Part shown: positions 55,401-63,789 of the stretch, one piece after another
Layout: each line of letters begins with the position of its first letter
Position numbering within the stretch: the stretch's first letter is position 1
Assembly (NCBI RefSeq): GCF_000018405.1
Contig: NC_009943.1
Coordinates: forward strand, 447,255 to 511,254
DNA: 64,000 nucleotides
Direction: 5' to 3'
DNA from: Desulfosudis oleivorans Hxd3
GTDB lineage: Bacteria; Desulfobacterota; Desulfobacteria; Desulfobacterales; Desulfosudaceae
Program-made: the position numbers and the translations under genes
The notes under the pieces: generated by a model
What the model was told of the DNA's origin: nothing
Database searches by the model: none
The model's input: the letters and a program-made list of their open reading frames with translations, nothing else

Positions 55401-56206
55401 AGCAGCAGGACACTCTCATCTATTCGGTGAAGCGAGCATCCCTGCACAAGGATATCTGTTCGGCGTTGGGAATCACGCACCGGGAAAGCAAGGTTGACGG
55501 TTGCCGGCGCACATGGCGGTTGGGTGATTTTGTGCCCACGGCTGGATTGGTTTTTCCAGTATTCTTGACTCAACAGGAAAACCAGGACGAACTGCTTGAG
55601 ATCGTGAAAAATCTTTGCCTGCTACATGCCGATCCCTTTGTGCTCCTGACCCCGACCCGGCGACGGTTATCCCCTCCAGTCGAACAGATGCTGGCCCAAC
55701 GCAAGGCCGTCTTCCTGGCACTTGAAGAAGAGATGCCGTTCGACGAGCAGAGCGACCTTCAAGTACGGCGAACTCCCGACGAGCTGTTTGCCGCGTTTCA
55801 CGAGGATGTTCCGGAGCCTGGTTCCGGTGGCATGGTGCATTTTCCGACGCCTGACGGGATAAGATGGTCTGACATCAAAATCCAGTTCAGGAATGGACAC
55901 ACGGTTACGATTTGGGCCGGTGGCCAAAGCGGGAGGTACACCTACTACCAAATGGGCATGTACAGCAAGAAGAATGGTGACCGCACCGTACAGTGGAAAC
56001 TCCTGGAAGCGTTTGCTGCCTCCAGGGGCGAAATCGATTGGAGCAACCAGGCTGCAAATAATAAATTGAAGAAGCAGAAGCAGGAACTGTCCAAGTGCTT
56101 ACGGGAATTTTTCCGGCTCCAAGAGGACCCCATCGAGTGGGTCAAGGGCGAAAAGTGTTATCGCTGCCGCTTTCGAATCCTGCCCGAAGGTGATGAAAAT
56201 TATTGA
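55358..56206 (+). CDS. Uncharacterised protein divergent from the PglZ operon (start uncertain)
   Basis: The open frame runs from at least 55181 (TTG) to 56206. The first 60 codons read unnaturally (Cys-rich, overlapping the other strand's coding), so a GTG at 55358 is proposed, giving about 282 residues without a clear ribosome site. The protein has FVPTAGLVFPVFLTQQENQD in the first third, and a basic C-terminal half with IKIQFRNGHTVTIWAGGQSG and a final KCYRCRFRILPEGD. It may bind nucleic acid. No family was recognised. It is the only plus-strand gene beside the defence operon. Confidence 0.5.
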   Translation: MAVCPEQEEKPYPLKQQDTLIYSVKRASLHKDICSALGITHRESKVDGCRRTWRLGDFVPTAGLVFPVFLTQQENQDELLEIVKNLCLLHADPFVLLTPTRRRLSPPVEQMLAQRKAVFLALEEEMPFDEQSDLQVRRTPDELFAAFHEDVPEPGSGGMVHFPTPDGIRWSDIKIQFRNGHTVTIWAGGQSGRYTYYQMGMYSKKNGDRTVQWKLLEAFAASRGEIDWSNQAANNKLKKQKQELSKCLREFFRLQEDPIEWVKGEKCYRCRFRILPEGDENY

Positions 56207-56514
56207 GCATTCCCTGCCGGGAAATCCACATTAATCCCATTTCTCAAATCCTGCGAGGGACTTTTGGTTCGAAAATTCGGGTGTTTTTCCGCACCACAGG
56301 CCGTGTTTCCATAACTCCCAAAACAGGTCGGTCGGCTCAAATCCTTGAAATAAAAAGGATTGCCCAACCGGACGAGCTTCTGACCTCGTCCTGAGAAAAC
56401 AGAGAATTCGGGGGCAAACAGAGAATGAAAGGCTGGAGAATGGTGGAAATGAGGCGGGTGGAGAGGGGTCTGACGTCGATGTGAAAACCGCCCAAACCCT
56501 TTGAAAACAAGGGG
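56207..56514. other. Gap between the accessory block and tmRNA
   Basis: No gene was seen. AACAGAGAA occurs twice (about 56397 and 56417) and once near 36811 in the left junction. The sequence turns GAG-rich near 56440-56480. An integration junction could lie here, but no clean long direct repeat was found. Confidence 0.45.
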
Positions 56515-56518
56515 AAAT

Positions 56519-56561
56519 AGAAAACCCGTCGCCCCCGAGAGTGGTCCCGGAGAGACGGGTT
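56519..56561 (-). terminator. Terminator of tmRNA
   Basis: On the minus strand AACCCGTC and GACGGGTT arms (56554-56561 and 56523-56530) are followed by TTCTATTT. It begins 14 bases after the tmRNA CCA end. Confidence 0.7.
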
Positions 56562-56574
56562 GTCTTTTTTCAAA

Positions 56575-56923
56575 TGGTGGAGGCGGCGGGAGTTGAACCC
56601 GCGTCCGGAAACATTCAACACAGGCGTCTACATGCTTATCCTGAACTTTGAATTTCTCCATGTAACCACTGTTCAGGCAAAAGAGTTACATGGATAGTCT
56701 GTAAATTTCGCGTTCCTTCTACAGGCATCAAAGGTTCGCTATCCCGCTAAAATGACGTTCTGTCGGAATCCGCGAGAAAGAAACCGAAGAACGAGTAGCC
56801 CTTAAGCGGCTACTGCGTAGTTATAATCGTCTGCGATTATGTTTAGGCCCGCCGTTTTACGAGATGGCGGAACTCGACATGCAACCTGAGCATCTTTATC
56901 CCCGTCGAAGCCGTTTCGCCCCC
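56575..56923 (-). ncRNA. ssrA: Transfer-messenger RNA (tmRNA)
   Basis: The 5' end GGGGGCGAAACGGCTTCGAC and the 3' end GGTTCAACTCCCGCCGCCTC then CACCA form the tRNA-like domain typical of one-piece tmRNA, about 349 nucleotides. The tag-coding frame begins at GCA (56834) and encodes ADDYNYAVAA before TAA (56802-56804). tmRNA rescues stalled ribosomes by adding this degradation tag. The CCA is encoded. The 3' end faces the accessory block, a frequent phage and island integration site. Confidence 0.95.
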
Positions 56924-56943
56924 AAAGAACAGTTTATAGGGCT

Positions 56944-56972
56944 ATAATAAGCGCTTATTGCCGGTTTGTCAA
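56944..56972 (-). promoter_or_regulatory. Sigma-70 promoter of tmRNA
   Basis: On the minus strand TTGACA (56972-56967), a 17-base spacer and TATTAT (56949-56944) give a near-consensus promoter ending about 20 bases before the mature tmRNA 5' end. The -35 box overlaps the stop region of the DUF1566 gene. Confidence 0.85.
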
Positions 56973-57919
56973 TGTATGTCCGGCCCGGGGCCGGCAAGGC
57001 CCGGAACCGGAGGGGCTTGCGGTGTGCCGGCCACCGGCCAGAGAAAAAACTCGGCCAGGGGTTTAAACCCCACGCCCACGGCCCCGTCGTTGAAATAGAG
57101 GACCCATGCGTAATCCGGGTTGTAGGCGCTGGTGGTGGCCGACCAGTAGAAGGGCTGGACCCTTTCCCTTTGGTCATCTGTGGCCACTGCCGGGGAGTGC
57201 CGGTCCATGTGAACCAGGCTTTCCATCTCGATGATGTGGGGCACGCGCCAGTCGCTTCGGCCAAAGGCGTGGTCCCGGTTCATCTGCTCCACAGCATCAA
57301 AGGTGGAGGGCCAGTCCGAAAGCGCGGCCGGGCAGAGGGAAGGTTTGAGCCAGGACAGCCGGGTCAGGGTATCATAAAAGGTGTCGCCCTGGTCGGTAAA
57401 CCGGGGGAGTGCGGTGCGGCCGGAACCAAAAGCGCCGTCCTGTCCGGTGCCGTCGCAGTCTGTCACCTTTCCGGATCGGGTGTAACAGCGCTGCTGGCCG
57501 GTGGCCAGCAGGCGGCCCGGTGTCTCCGGCGGCAGGCGCACCGGCCACACCATGTAGGAGCCGTGTTTCATTCCCTTGAACACCCGGGCCCCGCCCATAT
57601 GCACGTACCAGGCCTGGTCCGGCAGGCGGTGGCAGGTGGTGGCGGTCCAGTAGTAGCCATGAAACACGTTTTCAAAAAAATGGCCGACAGGCAGGCTGGG
57701 GTTGATGGTGTCGTGGCTGGCCAGGCTGAACAGCTCGCGCCGGTTGGGCAGCTTCCAGTCGGTGTGGCCCCCGTACGCGGCGCGGTTCAGGTCGGCCACA
57801 AAATCCAGGGCCTCCTGCCAGGTCAGGGGAAATTCGGACAGGGCCGCGTCTTTTGTCCAGGCCAGGCCGGTGGCCGTGTCTGAAACGACAAGGTCATTCT
57901 GAAGAATGAATCGCGCCAT
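56969..57919 (-). CDS. DUF1566 (Lcl_C-type) protein with tandem repeats
   Basis: 316 residues. Two similar units are visible: FILQNDLVVSDTATGLAWTK with DWKLPNRRELFSL and YYWTATTC (about 1-130), then TRLSWLKPSL with DWRVPHIIEMESL and FYWSATTS (about 180-290). This is the DUF1566 pattern, a compact domain often on secreted or surface proteins. No signal peptide was seen. Function is unknown. It is the last gene of a minus-strand operon with two Cys-cluster genes, starting three bases after the upstream stop. Confidence 0.85.
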   Translation of the reverse strand: MARFILQNDLVVSDTATGLAWTKDAALSEFPLTWQEALDFVADLNRAAYGGHTDWKLPNRRELFSLASHDTINPSLPVGHFFENVFHGYYWTATTCHRLPDQAWYVHMGGARVFKGMKHGSYMVWPVRLPPETPGRLLATGQQRCYTRSGKVTDCDGTGQDGAFGSGRTALPRFTDQGDTFYDTLTRLSWLKPSLCPAALSDWPSTFDAVEQMNRDHAFGRSDWRVPHIIEMESLVHMDRHSPAVATDDQRERVQPFYWSATTSAYNPDYAWVLYFNDGAVGVGFKPLAEFFLWPVAGTPQAPPVPGLAGPGPDIH

Positions 57920-57922
57920 AGT

Positions 57923-58705
57923 CTACTTTAACCGAATCCGGTCGCTTTTGATGCCCCAGACAAAGAGCTTGATCCAGTCAAACCCGAAAAGCATCAGCTC
58001 GGTGTCGCTGGCCCGCAGCTTCTGCAGGGTCGCGGATTTGACCTTGTAGCGTTTGAGAAACCCGCTGTTAAAGACAAAGTCCCGAAAGGCGTCCATGTTG
58101 TAAGCGGCCATAAAGGCCATTTTTGCCGCAGGGCCGTAAGGGCCGGCCGCGCCCCAGGGGTCGGCGGAAAACAGGGCCTTGACCTCGGCCCAGAGCCGGG
58201 TCATGCGCACGTAGGTTTCGGCCTGCTGGTCGGCGATCCACTGGGCCGGGGACAGGGGCCGGTCTTCGTGGCGGCCCAGGCAGAACTCCGGGGGCCTGAA
58301 CAAATAGAGAATCTCCGGTTTGGCCTCGCCGTCGGGCATGATCACGCCCTGCTCCATGGGAAAGAGGCGGCAGGAGTAGGAGCGGTCTTCGTACACCGCG
58401 CACCCGGTATCCGTAAGAAACGGGCAGGTCTTTTCCGCATTGTCGGCCATGGAGAGCAGCACATCCGGAAAAAAGTTGTCCGGCCGCATCACCACATCCA
58501 CGTAACGTTCGATAAAGTCGCCGGCCGTGATGTTTAAAGCCTTTTTCAGCCGCAGCACGTCATAGGGGTAGAGAAAGAGGTTGAGGTTGCGGCAGCACTG
58601 ATTAAAACAGGCAAGGCCGTCATGGCAGGCAAAATTGAAGGTGTCGGATTCGGAGAGCCGCTTTCCGGGCAGGGCGTCGATCCGGTCCGGGGCCACGGGT
58701 TTCAT
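57923..58705 (-). CDS. YkgJ-family cysteine-cluster protein 1
   Basis: 260 residues. FACHDGLACFNQCCRNLNLF (about 25-44) and CPFLTDTGCAVYEDRSYSCRLFP are the YkgJ-type Cx(n)CC...C...C cluster that probably holds a metal or Fe-S centre. The C-terminal half is helical with aromatic residues. Function is unknown in this family. It overlaps the neighbouring cysteine-cluster gene by four bases, so the two are translationally coupled. Confidence 0.82.
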   Translation of the reverse strand: MKPVAPDRIDALPGKRLSESDTFNFACHDGLACFNQCCRNLNLFLYPYDVLRLKKALNITAGDFIERYVDVVMRPDNFFPDVLLSMADNAEKTCPFLTDTGCAVYEDRSYSCRLFPMEQGVIMPDGEAKPEILYLFRPPEFCLGRHEDRPLSPAQWIADQQAETYVRMTRLWAEVKALFSADPWGAAGPYGPAAKMAFMAAYNMDAFRDFVFNSGFLKRYKVKSATLQKLRASDTELMLFGFDWIKLFVWGIKSDRIRLK

Positions 58706-59313
58706 CGGGCGCCTCCGGCGTGGGACAGGTCAGCGGGCAGGTCGGTGGAAAGCATCTGGGCAATGGTCATCTTTACTTTTTCGTTCCGGCCTGTGGCCTG
58801 GCGCACCGCCTGCTCCAGTTGGGCCAGCTCGCTGTAAAACGGGGTCCGGTCAAAGGGAAGATAGGCTGTACCGGTGCACCGGGTTTCAAACACCTCGCAC
58901 CCGCTGCCCTTAAATGGGGTCCGGCCCGGATAGTGAATTTCGTAAGGAATGCCGTGAAGCCGGCAGATCATCAGCCGGTGGCCGTGCATGGCGCACAGGC
59001 CGTTTTCATTGAGCGGGCAGAGCACGCGGGGCTTTTGCCCGGCAGCCTTTGCCGCGTCCACCTGGTTCCGCGCGTCAAGGGCTTTTGCCACAACGGCCCG
59101 CCGTTTTTCTTCGGAAAGGCGGGCCAGCCCTTCCATGAGATAAAAGTATTCAATGCTGGTGTGATTATAAAAAACCGTGTAGCAGCAGTTGTCCGCGCAG
59201 TCTGCGCAGTCAAACCCGTAGCGGCCGGCCGTGGCGTTGTAGGCCGCGTCCATGCGGGCGTAAAGGTCGGCCAGCCGGTCAAAAAAGGGCTGTAATTTAT
59301 CGGATTCAGACAT
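58702..59313 (-). CDS. YkgJ-like cysteine-cluster protein 2
   Basis: 203 residues from the ATG at 59313; the frame is open further upstream, but that part is antisense noise over the dgt gene. CADCADNCCYTVFY (about 37-50) and CPLNENGLCAMHGHRLMICR are arranged as in YkgJ proteins. It overlaps dgt by eight bases and the next gene by four. Two related cysteine-cluster proteins in one operon suggest a shared metal-dependent role or a complex. Confidence 0.78.
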   Translation of the reverse strand: MSESDKLQPFFDRLADLYARMDAAYNATAGRYGFDCADCADNCCYTVFYNHTSIEYFYLMEGLARLSEEKRRAVVAKALDARNQVDAAKAAGQKPRVLCPLNENGLCAMHGHRLMICRLHGIPYEIHYPGRTPFKGSGCEVFETRCTGTAYLPFDRTPFYSELAQLEQAVRQATGRNEKVKMTIAQMLSTDLPADLSHAGGAR

Positions 59314-60379
59314 GCATCGGCCCCGGATAGATAATGGGTGTGGGGAAAAAAAGCTTGGAGTAGAGGGCCAGGGCGTATTCGTCGGTGATGCTGGCGATAA
59401 AGTCGCACACCACCCGGTCGGTGTCGTCCGTGTCCATGCAGTTGCCCATCTCCATTTTTTTAAGTTCAGCCTCCAGCATGTCGGTATGCTTGTAGAAAAA
59501 CTCGTACAGCTCGGTGAGAATGCGGTTGGCCTTTTCAAACTCGGCATGCACCTTGGGAGATCGGTACACATGGTCGTACAGAAAATGGCGCAGTTCGGTC
59601 ATGGCCTCAAACACCGGGTCGCTGATGCGCAGCCGCAGCAGGCCGTCTTCGGAGCTGCTGGAGTAGACCACGTCCCGGATCATGGTGGTGGCCCGTTCAG
59701 AGTGGTTTTTGCCCAGCACCTTCACGCATTTTTCCGGAATGTGAGATCGCTCGATCACATTGCACCGCAGGGCGTCGTCCAGGTCGTGGTTCAGGTAGGC
59801 CATGATGTCGGCCACCCGCACGATGCGGCCTTCCACGGTGATTGCCATCTCGCTGGGGTCGTCGTCCAGAATGTTGCCGTATCCCTTGGAGTGCTTGAGA
59901 ATACCGTCCCGCACTTCAAAGGTGAGGTTCAAGCCTTTACCGTTGTTTTCCAGCTTCTCCACCACCCGCAGGCTCTGTTCGTTGTGGGCGAAACCGGCGG
60001 GAGATATCTTTCGCAGCACGGTCTCCCCGCTGTGGCCAAAGGGCGTGTGGCCCAGGTCGTGGCCCAGGGCCACGGCCTCGGCCAGGTCTTCGTTGAGCCG
60101 CATGGCCCGGGCCAGGGTGCGGGATATCTGGGCCACCTCCAGGGTGTGGGTCAGCCGGGTGCGGTACTGGTCTCCCAGGGGCGACAGAAACACCTGGGTT
60201 TTGTGCTTCAACCGCCGAAAAGCGTTAGAATAAACAATCCGCTCCCGGTCCAGCTGGAACTCGGTGCGGATGGCGCCCTCCGGCTCCTCGTGGTCCCGGC
60301 CCCGAAGGTTGGAACTCAGGCATCCATAAGGAGATATAAAGGTTTTTTCCCGCTCTTCAAAATCTGAACGAATCGACAT
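59306..60379 (-). CDS. dgt: dGTP triphosphohydrolase-like HD-domain protein
   Basis: 357 residues. Hydrolyses dNTPs to nucleosides and triphosphate, controlling dNTP pools. The HD-domain metal ligands are visible in RTRLTHTLEVAQISR (His), GHDLGHTPFGHSGE (His-Asp) and a later DIMAYLNHDLDDAL. The N-terminus DHEEPEGAIRTEFQLDRERI and YSNAFRRLKHKTQVF match bacterial Dgt-like type 2 enzymes. GGAG precedes the ATG. It heads the minus-strand operon with the cysteine-cluster and DUF1566 genes. Confidence 0.9.
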   Translation of the reverse strand: MSIRSDFEEREKTFISPYGCLSSNLRGRDHEEPEGAIRTEFQLDRERIVYSNAFRRLKHKTQVFLSPLGDQYRTRLTHTLEVAQISRTLARAMRLNEDLAEAVALGHDLGHTPFGHSGETVLRKISPAGFAHNEQSLRVVEKLENNGKGLNLTFEVRDGILKHSKGYGNILDDDPSEMAITVEGRIVRVADIMAYLNHDLDDALRCNVIERSHIPEKCVKVLGKNHSERATTMIRDVVYSSSSEDGLLRLRISDPVFEAMTELRHFLYDHVYRSPKVHAEFEKANRILTELYEFFYKHTDMLEAELKKMEMGNCMDTDDTDRVVCDFIASITDEYALALYSKLFFPTPIIYPGPMHV

Positions 60380-60475
60380 TCTTTTTTCTCCGTACCGCCG
60401 GCCCTGTCTGTGCCGCTGATTTTTGAATTTTCATTTTTTCCACAGGGTAGAGAGAATGTAAAGATTAATTTGAGA

Positions 60476-60797
60476 AGGGTTCAAGGATTCAAGGGGTCAA
60501 GGGGCCGGGGAAACGCGGTCAAGCCGTGTAATGACGCTTTTCTAACGTCATCGCCCGGCCTCTCGTCACCACCCGGCCCCCGGATCGTCATCGCCCAGCC
60601 CCCGGATCGTCATCGCCCAGCTTGACTGGGCGATCCAGACCAGGATTGATTCCATTCCGCATTAATAAGGAAACAGGTCAATTTTACACTGGATTGCCGC
60701 ACTGGGGTGCGGCGCTCCCGGGTGTGCCCGTGGCGCGGCCAAGCCGCTGGGCCGGTTCTTTTGGCACTTTTCTTTCCGCCAGGAAAAGTACACGGAT
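60476..60797. repeat. Intergenic repeat cluster upstream of iorA
   Basis: The 60380-60903 gap contains no gene. It holds a TCAAGGATTCAAGGGGTCAA tract (about 60480), tandem CATCGCCCAGCC/CCCGGATCGT units (60586-60615), the third palindromic repeat copy (60608-60651), a GCCGCACTGGGGTGCGGCGC hairpin (60697-60716) and the inverted copy (60752-60794) of the birA-end repeat. The order is roughly the reverse of 2311-2815, so one larger composite repeat may have been dispersed. Confidence 0.7.
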
Positions 60798-60903
60798 AAG
60801 CGCTTTGAATCGGCCCGGTTTTCTGGTATAAACCACTGATTTGATGAAACGGCGGGGTACGGTGCGTCATGGCCGGCCCATTGAACAACCAACAGGAGAA
60901 GTT

Positions 60904-62766
60904 ATGCATAAATTACTTGCCAAGGAACCGGGAAAAGAGATGCTGCTCTTGGGCAACGAGGCCCTGGCCCGGGGCGCCCTGGAGGCGGGTGTGGGGTTTG
61001 CCTCCACCTATCCGGGAACGCCATCCTCGGAGCTGTCGCTCAATTTTTTCCAGATCTCCCGGGAGACCGACCTCTATTTTGAATACAGCACCAACGAAAA
61101 GGTGGCCCTGGAAGTGGCGGCCGCTGCCGCCAACTGCGGGGTGCGCAGCATGTGCGTGATGAAGCACGTGGGCGTGAACGTGGCGGCCGACGCCCTGATG
61201 ACCCTGGCCTATGTGGGCGTCAAGGCCGGCATGGTGCTGTTGTCCGCCGACGATCCCCACATGTTTTCCAGCCAGAACGAGCAGGACAACCGCTATTACG
61301 GCAAGCTTTCCGGCCTGCCCGTGGTCGAGCCCTCCTCCGTGGCCGAGGCAAAAGAGATGGCCGTTTACGCCTTTGAAGTCTCCGAGGCCCTGGGCGAGCC
61401 GGTGATCCTGCGCACCACCACCCGGGTCAACCATTCATCGGCCAAGGTGGCGCTGGGCAGCCTTCCTGAAAAGGTCAAAACCGAGGGCCAATTTGAAAAG
61501 GACCCGTTTAATTACGTTACCGTGCCGGCGGTTTCCAGAAAGCTTCATGTCCGGCTGCTGGAACGTCTGAAAAAGGCCGCCGACCTGTCCAATACATCGC
61601 CTTACAATATTCGCACCGGCAAGGGCCGATATGGCATCATTTGTAACGGGGTGAGTTATTTTTACGTTACCGACGCGTTAAAGGCCCTGGGCCGGGAGAG
61701 CGATTTTTCCGTGCTGCGCGTCGGGTTTTCCAACCCCATGCCCGACGCCCTGGTCAAGGCGTTTCTGGCCGACTGCGACAGGGTGCTGGTGGCCGAAGAG
61801 GGTGAGCCCTTCATGGAAGAGGCGGTCAAGGCCATGGCCGCCGAGGAAAAGCGGTGCATTGATATCGCGGGCAAGCGGGAAGACCTGTTTTCCCGGCTCT
61901 CCGAGTTTGATCCCCAGCTGGTGGCCCGCTGCATTGCCCGCTATTTTGATATTCCTTACACACCGCCGACGCCGGCGGATATGTCCGGCGTGCCCGAGAT
62001 TCCCCAGAGGCCCCCCAACCTGTGCGCGGGCTGCTCCCACCGGGCCACCTTTTACGCGGTAAAAAAAGCCGCGGAAGGGTATGACACGATCTTTCCCACG
62101 GACATCGGGTGCTACACCCTGGGGTTTCTGCCGCCGCTCTCCATGGGCGATTTTCTGATCTGCATGGGATCTTCCGTGGGCACGGCCTGCGGGTTTTCCC
62201 GGGCATCGAACCAGAAGGTGGTGGCCTTTATCGGGGATTCCACCTTTTTCCATTCCGGCATTCCGGCCCTGATCAACGGGGTGTTCAACAACCACGACTT
62301 TACCCTGGTGATCCTGGACAACGGCACCACCGCCATGACCGGGCACCAGCCACACCCCGGCGTGGACATGGACGAGCTCAATTTTTCCGGTTTTCAGCGG
62401 GTCTCCATCGAGGCACTGGTCAAAGGCGCCGGCGTTCAGCACGTGTCAGTGATCCGGCCCTACAACCTGAAAAAAAGTATTGAGGCGATTCGGGAGGCCA
62501 TTGAATTCAAGGGCGTTTCCGTGGTCATTGCACGGGAAGAGTGCGTGCTCAAGGCCAAAAGCCTCAAGCGGGGAAGCGCCCGGGTTTTTTACGTGAGCGA
62601 CCGGTGCAAAAACCACCGGGACTGCATCAACACCCTGGCCTGCCCGGCTTTTTACGTGGCGGACGGCCGGGTGCAAATCAACCCCAATCTGTGCGCCGGG
62701 TGCGCGGTGTGCGTTCAGGTGTGCCCGGAGAAGGCCATTGTGCCGGTAAAACAGGATCAGAAGTAA
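60904..62766 (+). CDS. iorA: Indolepyruvate ferredoxin oxidoreductase, alpha subunit
   Basis: 620 residues from the ATG at 60904 after AGGAG; the longer frame from 60841 lacks a ribosome site. The enzyme oxidatively decarboxylates aryl pyruvates from aromatic amino acids to aryl-acetyl-CoA, reducing ferredoxin. The N-terminal pyrimidine domain includes FASTYPGTPSSEL. The TPP-binding domain has GDSTFFHSGIPALINGVFNN and DNGTTAMTG. A C-terminal 4Fe-4S ferredoxin motif is CAGCAVCVQVCPEKAI. CSHRATFYAVKKA fits the family's TPP domain. It is followed by iorB after 55 bases. Confidence 0.93.
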   Translation: MHKLLAKEPGKEMLLLGNEALARGALEAGVGFASTYPGTPSSELSLNFFQISRETDLYFEYSTNEKVALEVAAAAANCGVRSMCVMKHVGVNVAADALMTLAYVGVKAGMVLLSADDPHMFSSQNEQDNRYYGKLSGLPVVEPSSVAEAKEMAVYAFEVSEALGEPVILRTTTRVNHSSAKVALGSLPEKVKTEGQFEKDPFNYVTVPAVSRKLHVRLLERLKKAADLSNTSPYNIRTGKGRYGIICNGVSYFYVTDALKALGRESDFSVLRVGFSNPMPDALVKAFLADCDRVLVAEEGEPFMEEAVKAMAAEEKRCIDIAGKREDLFSRLSEFDPQLVARCIARYFDIPYTPPTPADMSGVPEIPQRPPNLCAGCSHRATFYAVKKAAEGYDTIFPTDIGCYTLGFLPPLSMGDFLICMGSSVGTACGFSRASNQKVVAFIGDSTFFHSGIPALINGVFNNHDFTLVILDNGTTAMTGHQPHPGVDMDELNFSGFQRVSIEALVKGAGVQHVSVIRPYNLKKSIEAIREAIEFKGVSVVIAREECVLKAKSLKRGSARVFYVSDRCKNHRDCINTLACPAFYVADGRVQINPNLCAGCAVCVQVCPEKAIVPVKQDQK

Positions 62767-62821
62767 GGGTTCAAACGGATTTTAAGAAGACCGGAATATA
62801 TAACACGCAAGGCGGATGAAT

Positions 62822-63421
62822 ATGCAAGATTCCAAACGACTGATACTGGTGGCGGTGGGGGGCCAGGGCAACCTGCTGGCCTCCAAGGTGTTGACCGAAG
62901 CGTGCCTGCTGTCCGGCGTGCCGGTGCGCATGAGCGAGGTGCACGGCATGGCCCAGCGGGGCGGAGTGGTGGAGTCGGCCCTGGTGTTCGGCGATGCCGA
63001 AAGCACGATCATTTCCGACGGATGCGCCGACGTGCTGGTGGGGTTTGAACCCTCCGAGGCCCTGCGGGCCCTGGGCCGGTGCAACGCGAACACCGTGGCC
63101 ATCATCAATACCGCGCCCATGCCGCCCTTTACCGTGGCCATCGGCAAAGGGGTTTACCCGGAGGTGGACACCATCAAATCCCTGCTGGCCGCCAAAACAT
63201 CACGGCTGGTGGCCCTGGACGCCAATGCCCTTGCCGCCGAGGCCGGCAGTTCCCTGGCAGTGAACATGGTGCTGCTGGGCGCCCTGATTCAGGCCGGCAT
63301 CCTGCCCCTGTCCGCCGAAACCGTGAAACAGGCCATTGCCGCCACCGTCAAAAAGGCGTTTGTGGAGATCAACTGCAAGGCTTTTGATATGGGCTACGAA
63401 GCCGCCTCAATGGCTGCGTAA
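62822..63421 (+). CDS. iorB: Indolepyruvate ferredoxin oxidoreductase, beta subunit
   Basis: 199 residues from the ATG at 62822, six bases after AAGGCGG; an ATG two codons earlier abuts the site. VAVGGQGNLLASKVLTEACL (about 10-29) and the SEVHGMAQRGGVVESAL motif are the gamma/beta-domain signatures of 2-oxoacid:acceptor oxidoreductases. It forms the IorAB complex with the upstream subunit. No separate ferredoxin gene lies nearby. Confidence 0.93.
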   Translation: MQDSKRLILVAVGGQGNLLASKVLTEACLLSGVPVRMSEVHGMAQRGGVVESALVFGDAESTIISDGCADVLVGFEPSEALRALGRCNANTVAIINTAPMPPFTVAIGKGVYPEVDTIKSLLAAKTSRLVALDANALAAEAGSSLAVNMVLLGALIQAGILPLSAETVKQAIAATVKKAFVEINCKAFDMGYEAASMAA

Positions 63422-63530
63422 AACGCCCAATCTCTGCGTTGCGCTGCGCCTCTCGTCATGTCACGTACTATCAGTACGCTCCATTCCTCGAGACTTGCGC
63501 GCCTTGCCCTTTAGCGTTTTAGAAAGTCAT
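63417..63530. repeat. Dispersed repeat (GCGTTGCGCTGC type), copy 2
   Basis: CGTAAAACGCCCAATCTCTG, GCGTTGCGCTGCGCCTCTCG, a GTACTATCAGTAC palindrome and CCATTCCTCGAGACTTGCG follow the same order as 26930-27060. It overlaps the last codon of iorB. The same outer arms (AAAACGCC / GGCGTTTT-like) flank it. Confidence 0.72.
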
Positions 63531-63553
63531 CCCCGACCATATTCCTTCGGCCT

Positions 63554-63622
63554 GTTTGTAGTGACGCCGTAAGGCGTTCTACCGCCGGCCGCACAAGATG
63601 CCCTTACGGGCACACTACAAAC
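63554..63622. repeat. 69-bp element with 10-bp perfect terminal inverted repeats
   Basis: GTTTGTAGTG (63554-63563) and CACTACAAAC (63613-63622) are perfect inverses, with CGCCGTAAGGCG inside the left half and GCCCTTACGGGC inside the right. It may be a non-autonomous miniature element or an RNA double hairpin. Confidence 0.65.
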
Positions 63623-63755
63623 CCATCCCACCCAGGGCGTCCAGTTTGTAAATCTCATACAGAAGTAAGAGGTGGTAACAAATTGTAACCACCTTAACAA
63701 TTTAAAAGTTTTCCCGGTCAACCCAAATGCCTTCGCAAAACAGGCCGCCCCCCGC

Positions 63756-63785
63756 TTGACAGCATGGTACCAGAGTAGTATCATG
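63756..63785 (+). promoter_or_regulatory. hicAB promoter overlapped by an operator
   Basis: TTGACA (63756-63761), a 17-base spacer and TATCAT (63779-63784) form a sigma-70 promoter. CATGGTAC (63763-63770) and GTATCATG (63778-63785) are inverted repeats with one mismatch that cover the -10 region. Transcription would begin at about 63790-63791, the hicA start codon itself, and no ribosome site is present. Confidence 0.65.
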
Positions 63786-63789
63786 CAAC

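Noticed and set aside
59312-60367. Long plus-strand open frame of 351 codons opposite dgt
   Set aside because: It is antisense to a clear dGTPase gene, rich in Val/His/Gly as expected for a shadow frame, and has no recognisable motif.
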